A DNA stretch of 64,000 nt from Chondrus crispus (GCF_000350225.1 NW_005178701.1:248001-312000); one strand, 5' to 3'; positions 29,460 through 41,557 are shown, counted from the stretch's first letter. Notes: generated by a model from the letters alone, not told the origin. Translations and numbers: made by a program.

Positions 29460-32400
29460 TCCCATTATTGATCCGGGATGTCCACGAAGCATAGGTGGCA
29501 TCATTTCAGTTGCAGCACTCTGCACGGCACTGGATATGCCATTGCATCTCCGACCGCTCGACTGTGAGCCTTTTCTTCATGGTTACGGCGAGAACTGTAG
29601 CGACGCTCAACTCACCATAGGAGTCTGGGATCTACCCCTCATCGATTTGTCCGGCATCCATGTCCGAGTTCCATTCTATGTGACAAAAGGAAATGGAATG
29701 CTGCTCGTAGGAAATGAAATCCTCCATCAGTCATATCAACTCGGACCCAAGAACCTCCTAGTTATTCCCGCAAATGTCCGAAGCCTGTCAGCGAAGGAAC
29801 TGTGCTTTCAAACATACATTGAGCCCACTTCTTCGTCCGATCGGGATGCTGTCAGGACGTATCTCTTGGTTGTCCCTTCGAAAACTTCATCCTTTCGAAC
29901 TTTCTTCACGTCTGTGTCTTCCTTCGCATCATCAACTGAGAGCAGAACAGACTACATGAAGAAACGATTTACCTATGGCAAAATCGCGGGCAGATTTGCC
30001 TCCAAGCTTCATGGGTACTCGCATTTATCTTTCGAAGATATGAAGACGCTTTGCCAGCGTGGTGACGTATTGACGCCAGTGCTTGAACAAGCGCTTCCGA
30101 AAGCAGCTAGCCGCTGTTCAAGTTGTAAGCAAACTGGAAGACCGGCAAACTCCAGAAAAATATCATTTTCAAGGATATTGGGATCGTTCAACAAACACGT
30201 CCAGCTCGACTTCTTCTTCGCGAAAGAGTTTGACAATATCCCAATCCTTCACATCGTCGATGTTCATACTGGCCTCTCCGCCGCTCACCTCATGCCGTCC
30301 AGGGACATGACCCTTTCTGCACGCGCTTTGGAAGTTAATTGGATCAATCTCCATGGCTCCCCCGCAGTCGTGTCGGCAGACCCTGAGTTCTTTAACTCGA
30401 GGTTCGCGGAAGCCTTAAGGTACTGCAACATTCAATTCCAACCAAGACCGGCCCGCCGTCACAATAAGCTGGGGGTCGTTGAACGGAAGAACTCTGTCGT
30501 TCGCACACTTATCCAGCGGCTCCTCAAGGACGCTGACTACTTCGATCCAAGTCGAGATAGGAAGCCGGAGCAAGAGGATATACTCTCACGAGCAGTTTAT
30601 CTCAGCAACATCCTGTACGGAAGTCGGTCGATGAGCAGCTTTGAGCTCGCCCGCGGTTACACCCCCGCCCTTGTTAGTCTTCCTCAAGCCAAGGTTCCTT
30701 CCAAACTCCTTCTCGCCTACAATGAGCAGATGGCCAGGAGAGCTCTCAGCCTGTTCCAAAAGTCACGCGTGCCTGTTACACTAACGGCTGAAGATCTGAC
30801 GAAGAATGACGCAGTCTATTTCTTCAAACGCAGCGCGAAATTTGGTCTCTGGGAAAGCGCGTACATTCGAGACTGCCATCCTCACTTCGCAGTTCTTTCC
30901 AGAAAGCAAGATCATGCCGGAAAGCCCATCCGGGCCGCCTATGAAGATATACGGAAGGCCCCGAGCTCCCCTCTTCTTCAAGAGCTCGACCGCATTGACT
31001 TCATCTTCCCCAGGTCATATTCGGTGGTTGACGAGGATTATGAGGATAGTGAAATACCTATCACTGCTGATCTACCGGAAATATATCCAGAACTTGCGAA
31101 TAATGCCTCAAATAGCACCCCTTCATTGACAACACGGAAGTCCTGCCAATCGCAGTTGCTTCCGGACATTCCCGCTCCAGGAGCAGGCAATGACCATCTG
31201 GATATTGACAAGGAATGGTCTAACTGGGTTGCACACTCGCCTTCCCCCACGGGGTCTTCAGTTAAAAAGCCCCATCGCAGTAACAAACCGCTTCAGGACG
31301 TCAGTCTGTACGCAGTAGAGCGCTGCAATGCATTGTTTGGTACAAAATATCTAACATCCAAGGAAAACTCTCAAGTCAACATTACCCGCACACATGAACC
31401 ACCAGAACCGGAAAAAGACATTGGTGATACTGCGCTAGTGTCTCCACCTCAACTTCCTCATTCCTTGCAATCGTCGGAGCAAGTGGTGCTCCATGACATG
31501 AAGCGAGTTATCGAAGACGGTCCAGTCTCTGAGTTCAAGCTCCAGTTCGCGCCTCGGTGGATCATAGACAAAGCTATTGCTGACGAAAAGAGTAACTACC
31601 AGGACGCAGGAGCGTACAAGGAGTTACATTTTAGAGAAATTCCAAAAGGTGCAAACGTGATCACCTCGCATCACTTCTTCCAGATCAAGAACCATGCAGA
31701 GGAAGGACGGCTCCGTCTGAAATGCCGCTTGGTTCCTCATGGAAACCGGGACAGAGAGAAAGACTCTGTGCGAAAAGACTCCGCAACAGCCCAATTTCCG
31801 ATCATCCGCCTGCTTCTCTCCTTGGCAACCATTCTGTCCCTATCGGTCGCCTCCATCGACATAAAGGGTGCTTACCTTCAGGCAGGAAATCTCCCTCGCG
31901 ATATATACGTTCGTCCACCTTGAGGCTGAGCCATCTCCACAAATGCTATGGAAACTTCTCAAGCCCGCTTACGGCATAGTGGAGTCTGGACGATTATGGC
32001 AACTAGTTGCCGAGGACTGGCTCTCCAGTAATGGGTTCCTCCCAATACCTGGTCTCCTGCAGCTATTTGTCCGTTACTCCAACAGAGGAACTATCGAGGT
32101 ATTGGTGGCCAAAGTCGTCGATGACTTCCTTATCGCCGGCTGTGCACGCCATATTCAGCAGTTTCATGATTCGATCTCTCAACGATTTGTCGTCGGGAGT
32201 TTCGTGATGAACAAAGACTTAGTCTTCAACAGGCTTCACATTCACAAATGTGGAGATGGGTCGCTCGTCCTTGGCATGCAGGAATATGTTGACAGTATCA
32301 ATCCTCTGCCATTGACAAGGGAACGCAGGCGCCAGAGCTCATACAGAGCCGCTATCGAAGAGCTTACCGCTTATCAAGGTTTAGCTGGTAGCTTAAACTT

Positions 32401-33145
32401 CCTAGGTCATGGAATCCTTCCGCAAGCTGCCTTCGCAGCAAGCTATCTTCAACAGGCCGTCGGACGTCTCAAAGTTTCGAACCTGATCGTCGCCAACCAG
32501 CTACTTTCCGAACTGAAAACACTTGCGCCAACTCTGACCTTCAAAAGCCCCAAATCTCTCGAACAACCTTGCTATTTGGCCTTCTCTGACGCCAGTCAAG
32601 GTACATCGTCATATGGGCAGACAGGATACATCTCAGGGATTTTCCTGCCCGCAGGGGGTGCGAATGTATTTCATACTCTAGACTGGCTCAGCTGCAAGCA
32701 AAAGCGTGTCGCGTTTTCATCAATGGGCGCAGAGATCCTGGCTGCAGCATCTTCGGCAGATCGAGGATCACTCATGGCTCAGAGCATAAGCATCCTCAAT
32801 GGTGCTACAAAATGCCTGCCATTTGTCTTAACAGTGGATTCGCGAGGGCTCTACTCAACCATCACCACATTACACGAAGGTGCCGATTATCGCCTTCGTC
32901 CAACGGTGGCGAGGTTGAGAGACTCATTTGAAAATGAAGAAATCGCCGTCATGCAGTGGATTGGTGGACAGCAGAATCCAGCAGACGCATTAACTAAGCG
33001 AAACGTCGTCATGTTTCGCCTCTTGAACACGTTGATGAAGGGTGGAGTTGTACACGAAGAGCTGTACGCAATGCCCGACGTATGTCGAAGGACAATCCAT
33101 CTACGTGAGAATTGGATATTTATTCTTCGTCTTCACACTCAATAG
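29449..33145 (+). pseudogene. Copia pol (PR-IN-RT-RH), one frameshift
   Basis: The first frame (29449-31923) begins with an aspartic-protease-like IIDPGCPRS (residues 6-14; the usual DSG is DPG here). It continues through an integrase with HVQLDFFF, VSADPEFF and GVVERKNSV giving D, D and E, then a Copia RT start with ASIDIKGAYLQAG near 31855. A TGA at 31921 ends it. The next frame (entered near 31915) continues with the RT catalytic VAKVVDDFLIAG at about 32107, the RNase H start YLAFSDASQG at about 32575, and GGQQNPADALTKR near 32965, a Copia hallmark. A single-base change therefore inactivates an otherwise complete pol. gag and pol are in different frames. Confidence 0.9.
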
Positions 33146-33959
33146 CCCTCTTCTTCCTTCTACATACCTTTCGTACAACACGTTCCACTTCCCTTTTCTT
33201 CTCTTCGCGACGCTTCGGTCTGGACTTGCGGCGGTTGTTTTTCCCTTTGCCGGATTTCTGGACTTCCAATCTCCTTACCTCGGCAACTTCGTCGAAATGG
33301 TTCCGGTCTCCAACACAGGCAGCCAGAACTCCAGGTTGAAGCCTCAAGACGAGCTTCTCTACGCAGTCTAGGACAATAGACCGGTTGGCGTCTACTGCCA
33401 CAACATGATCAATCCCCGCATCTTCACTATCCGAACCTTTCAGCCGAACAAGGAAGATTCCTTCTCTGCTCTCTTCCAACCATTTATCAGTGCTTTTCAG
33501 CATCGAATGTTGAACCTTACAAAGTCTGAATCTCCCCAGGTTCCTTTCAAGCCACTTCTGTGCTTCTCCGAGACTACGCACCACAATCTTGCCTCTCAGC
33601 AACACTGCTTCAGCTGAATCGTCGTGGCCTGCGGCGTGAAGGGCATTGGCGATCGAAGCCCTGACGCATTCTCCGCTCCTCGAATGGCAGAAGACTGGAA
33701 CCCCAGACATTCGATACTGTATGGTTGCTGTAGAAAAAGTCCGCATCCCGGGACCACCAAGGCAAACAAACGCATCTGGATTCTCTCTACAGAAAGTGTC
33801 AAGCCATAACATGTACTCGAGCCTTTTCTCCTTGCTAAACACCAACGACAAAGACGGAGAATGCGATCCAGATGGGGCTTCCTCGATTTCGCTGCCTATC
33901 GGGCTGCCCAGTTCTCCTCCCAAGAAAACGTCTTGAGCCTCCAACGTCCAAAAATCCAT
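33120..33959 (-). CDS. Antisense ORF within Copia, possible cysteine-peptidase-like fold
   Basis: A 279-codon ORF lies on the strand opposite gag-pol, between pol and the 3' LTR, overlapping the last 26 bases of pol tail to tail. Its central part reads SGECVRASIANALHAAGHDD (Cys at about residue 96) and later GIFLVRLKGSDSEDAGIDHVVAVDA with a His near residue 188, followed by a strand and Asp. A Cys at a helix start with a downstream His-Val-Val-x-Val-Asp strand is the layout of papain-fold peptidases such as C39-like enzymes. This is an inference by pattern only. The C-terminus is very basic (KSGKGKNNRRKSRPKRREEK). An in-frame TAG sits about 11 codons before the ATG; upstream exons are possible. 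The 280-codon intactness within a partly decayed element is notable. Confidence 0.55.
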   Translation of the reverse strand: MDFWTLEAQDVFLGGELGSPIGSEIEEAPSGSHSPSLSLVFSKEKRLEYMLWLDTFCRENPDAFVCLGGPGMRTFSTATIQYRMSGVPVFCHSRSGECVRASIANALHAAGHDDSAEAVLLRGKIVVRSLGEAQKWLERNLGRFRLCKVQHSMLKSTDKWLEESREGIFLVRLKGSDSEDAGIDHVVAVDANRSIVLDCVEKLVLRLQPGVLAACVGDRNHFDEVAEVRRLEVQKSGKGKNNRRKSRPKRREEKKREVERVVRKVCRRKKRAIECEDEE

Positions 33960-34109
33960 ATGCCAGAACGTCCTCCTCCCCCCTGAAGTTCTATGCGAGG
34001 CATAGAACTTATTGCGTTGGAATCCTTCCCGGTTTCCCGAACTCCAGACAAGCCTCTTAACATCCCACCTCCGGTCTCCGTGCTCCGTCTTCCCACTAGC
34101 AAGCAGTCC

Positions 34110-34352
34110 CTAACGTCCCAGCAAACCGACAGCGAACTCATGGTCTACGTGAGAACGCAGCCACTGGACAAGATCTGAAATCCTGCTCGGACTCACCGAC
34201 AGAGCCAACTCGAACATCTGCACGCTCATGTGCGACTCCTCCAATCCGTAGCGCACGCGAACCTCCGTGGACTTCCACTTTGTGCCCATGAACGTGATAG
34301 CATCGGCTTCGACCCTCCTCCGCGAACCCGGCATGCGAACGACGAGCTTCAT
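34110..34352 (-). CDS. Short antisense ORF upstream of the Copia antisense gene
   Basis: An 80-codon minus-strand ORF (MKLVVRMPGSRRRVEAD...) precedes the 279-codon antisense ORF on the same strand. A GTGAGT sequence after codon 53 could be a splice donor, so this may be a first exon. I found no clear matching acceptor. No family was recognised. Confidence 0.3.
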   Translation of the reverse strand: MKLVVRMPGSRRRVEADAITFMGTKWKSTEVRVRYGLEESHMSVQMFELALSVSPSRISDLVQWLRSHVDHEFAVGLLGR

Positions 34353-34720
34353 CGCTGACCCGAATGTGCCGCCCGATCCCGGGCCTTCCGGCGCTCTGTA
34401 GGTTCAAGGGCGACACGAGGGTCTGCAATGATGCTCGCGCACGCTGAAGGGTTGTCAAGCGAGGGATCGAAATAGATGAGGGATATAAGAGAGAGGTTGT
34501 GGAAAATGGGCAATGAGGTGGATAATTTGGATAGAACGGGATGTGGAGGCATAGAAGGAGATTTCAGCACCGATGGTATATACGAAATCCCGCGCTGAGC
34601 TCGCAGTTAGATGCAAAAGTCGCCCACATCGACATTACGTACGCCCGCCGCCGTCGGCGCGCCGGAAGTCAGCGTGGCGGCAGCGAAAATCACAGTTGTT
34701 TCTCGGGCCAACAGGGGGTG

Positions 34721-35038
34721 TGTTGGAGGGGACAGTCTGCCGACGGCGGGTAGCCCCCGAAAAACATCTAAATTTAATGTGGCTGTACTGTGGTCGCCGC
34801 TGGTGCGGCGGCGAATAAATAGAGGGCTCAAGTCCGGGGTCCATCTGATTCCCCGGGGGTATCCGCTACCTATTCTCCTCTCGCCGGCCAATCCTCTCGA
34901 GGACCATCTCGTGACGATCTTTCCCCGTCGGCAAAATACCCAACGTTCGCCTCCCTCTTCCCCTGTTATCCTCCGCCGCTACGCGCGACCGCATTCCAGC
35001 AGTGCTACTAACATCCTTGTGCACTCCCGCCTACCATA
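34721..35038 (+). repeat. Copia 3' LTR
   Basis: 318 bp, starting TGTTGGAGG and ending CCTACCATA, followed by the GTCAC target duplication. It has one extra C near 34758 compared with the 5' LTR and few other differences. Confidence 0.9.
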
Positions 35039-35043
35039 GTCAC

Positions 35044-35409
35044 ATCTAGTGTAGTTGGGCCACGTGGTAATAGGCCACGTGTGCGGGCTAAAGCGCCGGC
35101 GGCGACCGGCGCTGCCGACGGATAATTTAGGTCTACAATTTTATTGAAATAGCGCCGACCAGAATTGGTCGACACACCGGGGAAGCCGGAGCAGGCTACC
35201 ACCCCGGGGGACATTGTGCCCTTCCTTCTTCGCCGCGCCACATCCCTCTCTCGCGACTAACGTTCCCCCTCGTTCGCCCTACCGCTGCGCAACGCGCGGA
35301 TACTACGAGCCGCCAACACCCGCCACCATATCTAGTGTGTCGACGACAGGCGATTTGCCTCCTGCCTTGCCTCTGGAGGCCAGCTTTTTTTGCAAAAATA
35401 TATACATTA
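35044..35409. other. Unassigned, GC-rich
   Basis: The region contains GC-rich inverted motifs (GCCACGTGG and GGCCACGTGTG near 35058-35083) and no gene. It is the flank into which Copia inserted. Confidence 0.35.
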
Positions 35410-36037
35410 AGGTTGTCCGGAAAGTCACGAAAATGCGTGTTTTGGCAGAGTGTTTGCTCATATTTTCTAAATAAGAAAATTTCACAACGCGTTTGGCAAA
35501 ACGCACATCATACGGTACCGAAAACTGGAGGCATGTGAGTTTTCCACGAGTTTCACGATCCGCCTGATCACAGCAGTGCCGGATCGACCCATCTTGAAGG
35601 AAAACGAAGTGGGTTTTCCGTTCTTTTCAGCAGCGCAGAGTCCATCAACGGATCAAAGCGCAACAGGATCTGCCACAGATGCCGCCGAAGCAACCGCGAA
35701 AGATAGACAATTTGAAGCTTGTAAAAAGCGGTCATCAACAAATGGCACCCCTCAGCATGTCAAGAGGACGAAACACATCGCTCTTTCAACTGAGAACCAT
35801 TCTATCCCTGTGGCGAGCTACAATATTCGCTTCAGCGAGCATTCGCGCAGGTGCACGTGATTTGTCGGGCGGCACAACGATGTACCAGACTTGCGTTTGT
35901 CGCGGGCAGGCACCCTGCTGGAGGTCAGTCCGCAAAACCCGTGGCGGAATTTTCAATAAACTCGAGACGGGTTTACTTTACGTCCTGCGATTTCGTGGCA
36001 AATGAAAAAAAATTGCGCGTTATTTTACAGACAACCT
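35410..36037. mobile_element. Mariner-type MITE
   Basis: The 628-bp unit has ends AGGTTGTCCGG and its partner CAGACAACCT and a TA on each side (35408-35409, 36038-36039). Inverted repeats extend about 20 bp with mismatches. Short ORFs inside are unconvincing. TA target and size suit a Tc1/mariner-type non-autonomous element. Confidence 0.5.
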
Positions 36038-36039
36038 TA

Positions 36040-37083
36040 TTAAACCGAAACTTTATAAAATCAGTTTGGACGCCATTTCTTTAACGTACATGCCCTCGGC
36101 AATAACACCTTGCAAATCATTGAGATAGCAGTTGTCAATAAGCAGAAAGACTAAAATTCTAATGAAGTTTCAATACCCGGTTTACATTTTAAACAGGCTT
36201 TTTTTTGTTTCGAAGATATCAACATATAACGTTTTGAGGTTGGTCAAATCGGCATTCTAAAAATGGCTGGAAAAGACGTGCAGATCTCACCAAACTCCAT
36301 CCTTTCGCAACGCAGAAGTCAACTGTGGTGGCGAGAGTATATTCTTTCTTCTTGTTGAGCAAGCACAAGTCGAGAAGAAGTAAGTTGAAAAGTAGCCTCA
36401 TACTCTATGAGGACACTTTGTCGTCTAGCTCGACACTAGATCTGAATTTGTACCACGAAAAACACGTGTACGATGTGGACACGCACGCGTGTCGGCTAAG
36501 CACTGCCCAGTACCCTTGGGTACCGCATTGTGCAGAACCGTTGGTACATAATTTACTGTACCGTTGGTACTGTGCTGTGAAATTAATTTCATGACTCTGC
36601 GCACATCACTCGGTTTACTGAGAGGTTAAGAGTTATGAAACCGTGAACACTGTGTACTTTGCTGTATACAGTATACTGTATGGAGTCATAGGATAAAATT
36701 AAAAGAATAAAGAGAATAAATCAGAAACACGAAATGGATGGGTGTTTTCATATCCTCTCCTCACAACTCGGCCACGATTGCGGAGGGCACCACATACCGC
36801 ACCGCACCGCATGCGGAAACTTCCTCTCGGTGATTTCGTTGATTTCGGACTGCTGGTACCAGGCAGCACGCATGTCGCATCAACAACAACCACATCCCTC
36901 TTCCTCATCCCCGGAGTGCCGCTGTCAGGCCAGCCTGAATGCACCTCTACGCGATGCACTAACTCTAGCGTTTTCTTCCGCTTCTTACGCATCCGTCACC
37001 CCTCCCCTCTTGTGATAGACGCAAACAACAGCGACACCCCCAACCCCGCCTGCAGGGGGCCGCATTTCCATTTCTTTCCGCCC
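36040..37083. other. Upstream region of the SNF4-like gene
   Basis: AT-rich for the first 700 bases; several GTACC-containing repeats occur at 36520-36580 (TACCCTTGGGTACC, CCGTTGGTAC twice). The coding frame of the next gene is open upstream of 37084 but lacks domain character. No other gene is seen. Confidence 0.4.
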
Positions 37084-38391
37084 ATGGCGACTGATGATGC
37101 CATGGATGTCGAGTCTGCAACCCATGGGCTATATATGGATGTAGAGCGACACCCTTCCCCTCAAAACCCACCCGTTTCGCCCTCCCCAGCTTCCCTCAAT
37201 ACCTCCACCCCTGACGTTTCCAGAAATCCCACCGCTCCCTACGATCCAACCCCACCTCCCGACTTCTCTCAAGCCGTCTCCCTTGCCCGTCGTGCCGTCG
37301 TTGCGTTTCTTAAAGAATCTACAGCAGAAGAAATCATTCCAGAGGCTTCTCGTGTTGCCCTTATTGACTCTACCCTCACGTTGAAACATGCTTTCCGTGC
37401 TTTGGTCGAAAATGGTGCGTCATGCAAACGACATGCATCGTTTATCTAATCCATCGGCGATAGAGCAACCGAAATACTTACTCATGTTTCTCTCTTGCAT
37501 CCATCCCTTTACAATCAAAATACAGGTGTCAAAGCGGCCCCGGTTATCAATATCTCCTCGCAAGAGCTATGTGGTACCCTCTCGGTTTCCGACATTTTAG
37601 ATGCTCTCCTTGGAGTCTACTATTCGCGATCATCGGAAGGTGTGGTGCCTGATCTGTCGGAGGGGCTAGACGACTACACCGTGCGGAGCTGGCATGCGCA
37701 ACAGAGCCGCGACCATTCGCACGATGACTCTAGCGCAACCCGTCCTTTCACATACGCCCTTTCGGAAGGCACTTTGTTTGACGCCGTCCGCATTATGCGT
37801 GACTCAAAGGTGTTGTATCTTCCAATCCTCTCAAACGAGCACATGCCATTGCACGCATTGGAGCATTGGCGTGTCATGCGCTTTCTACATCGCCATTTTA
37901 CTGCAAGGGATGGTTTTGGAATGGGTGTTGCAAATTCCGCTGCCTCCGACCCAAGACACGCCACACGGCTATTTACTCTGACGCTCTCCCAGCTCAATTT
38001 GGGCACTTATCGCAACTTGATCACAATCCCCCCATCAACACCGCTTCTCCGTGGTTTGCAGATATTACAACAGCATGATCTTTTCGCCGTCCCAGTCGTC
38101 AATGAGCGCAATCAACTTGTGGAGGTGTACGGCCGTGCAGATGCAGCACTTCTAGCAAGCGGTGGATGCGATGGAAATACGTTGCAGCACTCTATTATGG
38201 ATGTGCTGCGAAATATTCGCCGAGGAAGGCCATTCGTTGGAGTGACATGTGCCAGGGAAGACATGCTGGGCACCGTCTTTGAGCGCTTTGAGCGAACGGG
38301 CGTGCAAAGGATGTACGTTATAGGTTCATCGGGTGTGGAAGGAGTGGTTTCACTGGTCACTTTACTTCGCTACTTCTTGCAGGGATTTTAG
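37084..38391 (+). CDS. SNF4: AMPK gamma subunit (SNF4-like), four CBS motifs
   Basis: The protein is the nucleotide-sensing gamma subunit of the SNF1/AMPK kinase. Exons are 37084-37414 and 37526-38391, giving about 398 residues. The intron (37415-37525, 111 nt) begins GTGCGT and ends ACAG; splicing restores ALVENGVKAAPV, a typical first CBS motif (yeast/animal: an A-L-V-x-N-G-V-x-A-A-P pattern). CBS1 is about 97-140, CBS2 about 190-235, CBS3 about 260-310 with LGTYRNLITIPPSTPLL, and CBS4 about 330-395 with GVQRMYVIGSSGVEGVVSL. The first 80 residues are Pro/Ser-rich and probably disordered. I chose the ATG at 37084 for its CCCATGG context. It would act with alpha and beta subunits encoded elsewhere. 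Confidence 0.85.
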
Positions 38392-39489
38392 ATGGCTTCA
38401 GGACGGCGTTGTCCGAGCTGCTTTCACGAGAGTGATGCGAAATTGCCACCTCAGAAAGTCTTGACAGCTCTATGGCCTAGCACTTTTTCTCCTACCAGAC
38501 GGATTCTACGATTTCAACCGCCCTTTTCTTGCACTTACGCCATATTCACATCTTTCCAGATGTGGAAGCCTCAGTTATTTAATTGCAATTACACAGGGTA
38601 CGCGCAGTAGACTTCACTGCGTGAGCAGGCATGATATTCAAAACAACGACGCATGGTATGATGTAATATTCTGTATATCGACAAATCCCATTGAACTTGA
38701 AGTGCAGACGCAGTCGACGCAAAGTGGCAACCTAGTTTGAGGTACTTAAATCCCCTTCGATGAAGTTGTTTGGAGGCCGACGAAAGATCTCTACATTTCT
38801 ACGTGGTTTTAGATCGGCCCACTACTCACTCTTCGTTATTGCCGATGAGACAAGTTTCAAGATCACATGATCTTTCCTGCGTCCAAACGATTCCCAATGA
38901 GCGAACCCTTTTGTTCATTGCTAGCAAATTATCTGCTGATTCCAATGGAACCGAACGTGGCGTTGAGGATAATGTTCCTATGAACCATACCTATTGAGAT
39001 AAATAGAGGACAAATGAGACTGAGAAATTAATCTGAGAAGGGCCTTGTAGTTGGCGCCCAACCAATTTCTTCGCTATATGTATTTGGACCCTCGTCCCGC
39101 GCTTGGTCCAACTTGAACAAGTGCTGTCTGAAGGTTTCTCGGGCGGGCCTAATGACTGAGGAAGGCAAAGGGCCGTGGCAATGTCCAAATATACGTCAAT
39201 GGCAAGGCCGACACGGCTGAATAATCGCTTTGCGTGCGATGATCGCGACCATCTATCTTGTACAAAAGCGGTGGCATGTCATGGAATGAAACGTAGTCCT
39301 TCGACAGCAGGGGAATGCTCTTTTGGTAGGGCAATTTAAATTGTGTTGACCAAATCGGGATTTTGTGACACACAAACGGCGCGTTGTGCACACACAACGC
39401 GCCGTTCTCGGACGGGCGACCCCATGCTAGGTTAAATGTGTATCGCACAAATGTCAAAATGTGCGCGCGTACAATCCAAATTTACTGTA
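38392..39489. other. Intergenic, no gene seen
   Basis: No ORF with family character. A strong hairpin lies at 39375-39406. The right edge is the TA target site of the pogo-like element. Confidence 0.4.
39375..39406. repeat. Perfect 14-bp-stem hairpin
   Basis: Arms AACGGCGCGTTGTG and its complement are separated by CACA. It stands about 85 bp outside the left end of the pogo-like element. It could be a remnant of a foldback element; no flanking duplications were identified. Confidence 0.7.
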
Positions 39490-39762
39490 ACCATTCCCCT
39501 TTTAATTCGACAAATTTCTGCTAATTCGACAAGCCTCAAGGTACAGTGCAATCCCACATTCACATTCAGAGCCCCGGGAACATTGGAGTTCCAGCGCCAT
39601 ATCTCTTGTTGCACCGAAACACGAATTGATTCTCGCGTTTTTACTCAACGATCAGAATGCGGGCACTTTATAACGGTAGACTCATGACTGTGTTTCAGAT
39701 TCGCCCTATATGTTTTCCCGCAACTGCATCTCATAATCTGCGTTGGGATCTTTAGCAGCACC

Positions 39763-40858
39763 ATGGCTGATGAATACCGCCGCCTGCAGGAGGCAATATT
39801 TGATAGATTTGAAAGCACAACACCATGGGGTAGGCTCGCCACTAAGTACAGAGTCGGCAGTGAAATTATTCGCCGGTCCTACGATTTCTGGAGTGCTGAA
39901 TATCCTGAGTCTCAGCCTCAATCATCGAATGACATACATTTTGTTCGTCGATCGCCAGGCCGACCCTGCACGCTGAAATTTGAAGAAGAGAAGGTGATCA
40001 CAGATGCTATAACACAATATGCTGAAAACAACACACCGCTTTCTCGCTCTGGTGTGAGGGACTTGGTGCAAGATTATGTTGAGATGCTATCAATTGCGCG
40101 TCAACAGCAAGTCAATTTCACCGAAAATAGGCCATCCGACAGCTGGATAGCTGATTTTATGGTTCGTCACAATCTTCAATGCACTTCTGTCCAAATCATC
40201 GAGGATAAACGTGTGAATGCTGTCTCATCGAAGAACATCACTGAATATCCAGCACGTGTTCAATCGGCAATGGACAGGTATCATATCAAGGAAGCAAGAT
40301 TTATTTTCAGCACTGACCAGTCCCGAGCCTCGCTCTACCGCATGGCGGGTCGCAGTCTACGTAAGGGTGTGACTGAGAGTGGTGCGGAAAAGGTGGTTCA
40401 ACTGTCCGTGAAGACAAAGGGTAACCTTGATCACGTTACAATTATGTCGGTTGTTTCGGCCGCTGGCGTTGCTTACAAACCTGCCCTCGTGTATTCCTGG
40501 AAGCTTGCTCATTATCGGAAGGTTAATGGTCAGAAACAGCCTCTGCATTCAGTTCTCCCACCATGCTACCTCTATCAGCGAGACCCTGCAGGAGTAGATT
40601 CTGCTATATTTTACGATTGGGCGCAAGGATTTCTTTCGGAGACAGAATGTTTGAGGCAGAACAACAACCAGCGAACCTTGTTAGTGCTGGATAGTTACAG
40701 GGCACACGTCCAGTACCGATCCCTGAAGATGCTTGGCGATAACAACGTTGTAGTTTTAGCGTTGCCTGCGCACACATTCCATGTAAGCCAGCCGCTTGAT
40801 GTATCAGTGTTTGGTGCGTACAAGTCTTATCTGCAAGAAGAGTTGCACAGGGCCTCTC
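39763..40858 (+). pseudogene. Pogo-type transposase, 5' part (first 365 codons)
   Basis: The start at 39763 has a good ACCATGG context. An N-terminal helix-turn-helix (residues about 1-60, TPWGRLATKYRV) and a CENP-B-type second DNA-binding region (SRSGVRDLVQDYV, then SWIADFMVRHNL near 135) precede the DDE core. Catalytic blocks are IFSTDQSRAS (first Asp, about residue 188), LLVLDSYRAHV (about 308) and SQPLDVSVFGAYK (about 347). The first block differs from the usual NxDE. The ORF is open until the Gypsy LTR enters codon 366 at 40859. The remainder lies at 51860-52417. Confidence 0.85.
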
Positions 40859-41466
40859 TGTGGTACAACTCTCCTCAAACCCTAGCGGGCGAGAGGCTCG
40901 GAGGATGAGCCGAGGGAGCTCGCGACGCGAGACGCGCGGCGCGCGGTTACCGAACGGTCGGACTTGCGAAAAGGGAGTGGCACACTGGCCGGTTACGCGC
41001 AGTCGTCCCGAGGTGCTAGATCGGAGACGACCGGTAACGGGTTAGAAGCCAACGCGCGAGAGAATACCGAAACGGTAGTAGGTAGGCGCGAAGGGGAGGG
41101 GGGCAAGTCTGCCCCCCGGGTTTACTGCGAGGACGGTGTCCAGGTCTTAACCCCTCAGAGGGACGCCCGGGACACCTGTCCAATACAGTACCTGTCACTT
41201 ACTGTGGACCAGGTGCTGTATGCGATTGAAAATCTAGCGCCGTCATTACACTACCGCACGAATCCTCACACTACGCGCTTGCATTACACTGCGCGCGCAT
41301 TATCCCCACACAGTTCCTTACACTACACGTGTACCCAGGCGTACACCTGTCACTTGCTGCGCCCGTTCGGTAATCATGCGTATTACACGTGGGCCACGGT
41401 GCCCCGTGCCCGCTGCGCGCGGCCGCTCCTACTGTACACCGACCGCGGATCGGTCGTTGTACCACA
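40859..41466 (-). repeat. Gypsy LTR, 3' copy in element orientation
   Basis: 608 bp, nearly identical to 51247-51854. A hairpin GGGGGGCA/TGCCCCCC lies near 41099-41119. In plus orientation it reads into the antisense ORFs, so it might also serve as their upstream region. Confidence 0.95.
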
Positions 41467-41479
41467 GACCCCCTTCCTT
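41467..41479 (-). other. Gypsy polypurine tract
   Basis: On the minus strand the bases before the LTR read AAGGAAGGGGGTC, the expected primer for plus-strand DNA synthesis. It fixes the element's orientation. Confidence 0.8.
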
Positions 41480-41557
41480 ATCTGTCGCCACATCCTCGTG
41501 GCGACCACATTTCCTTCCCAGCGGTCCCCTCGATCTCTTCCACAACCTGTGCGTGCG

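Larger units (their letters stand above)
27745..35038 (+). mobile_element. Complete Copia LTR retrotransposon
   Basis: LTRs of 317 and 318 bp bound the 7.3-kb element, and GTCAC is duplicated on both sides (27740-27744 and 35039-35043). Inside, in order: a half-tRNA-type primer site, gag, a pol with protease, integrase, reverse transcriptase and RNase H (Copia order), then an antisense ORF and a purine-rich tract (ACAGGGGGTG, 34711-34720) before the 3' LTR. LTRs start TGTTGG (5' copy TCTTGG) and end CCATA. They differ at only a few positions by eye, so the insertion is not old, although gag and pol each have a frame break. Confidence 0.9.

Noticed and set aside
35214-36005. Short ORFs in the mariner-type MITE
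   Set aside because: Overlapping, short and without transposase motifs.
40964-41557. Upstream extension of the Gypsy antisense frame into the LTR
   Set aside because: The open frame crosses the LTR boundary, and the LTR part recurs identically at 51352-51854, so it is LTR sequence and not part of the protein.
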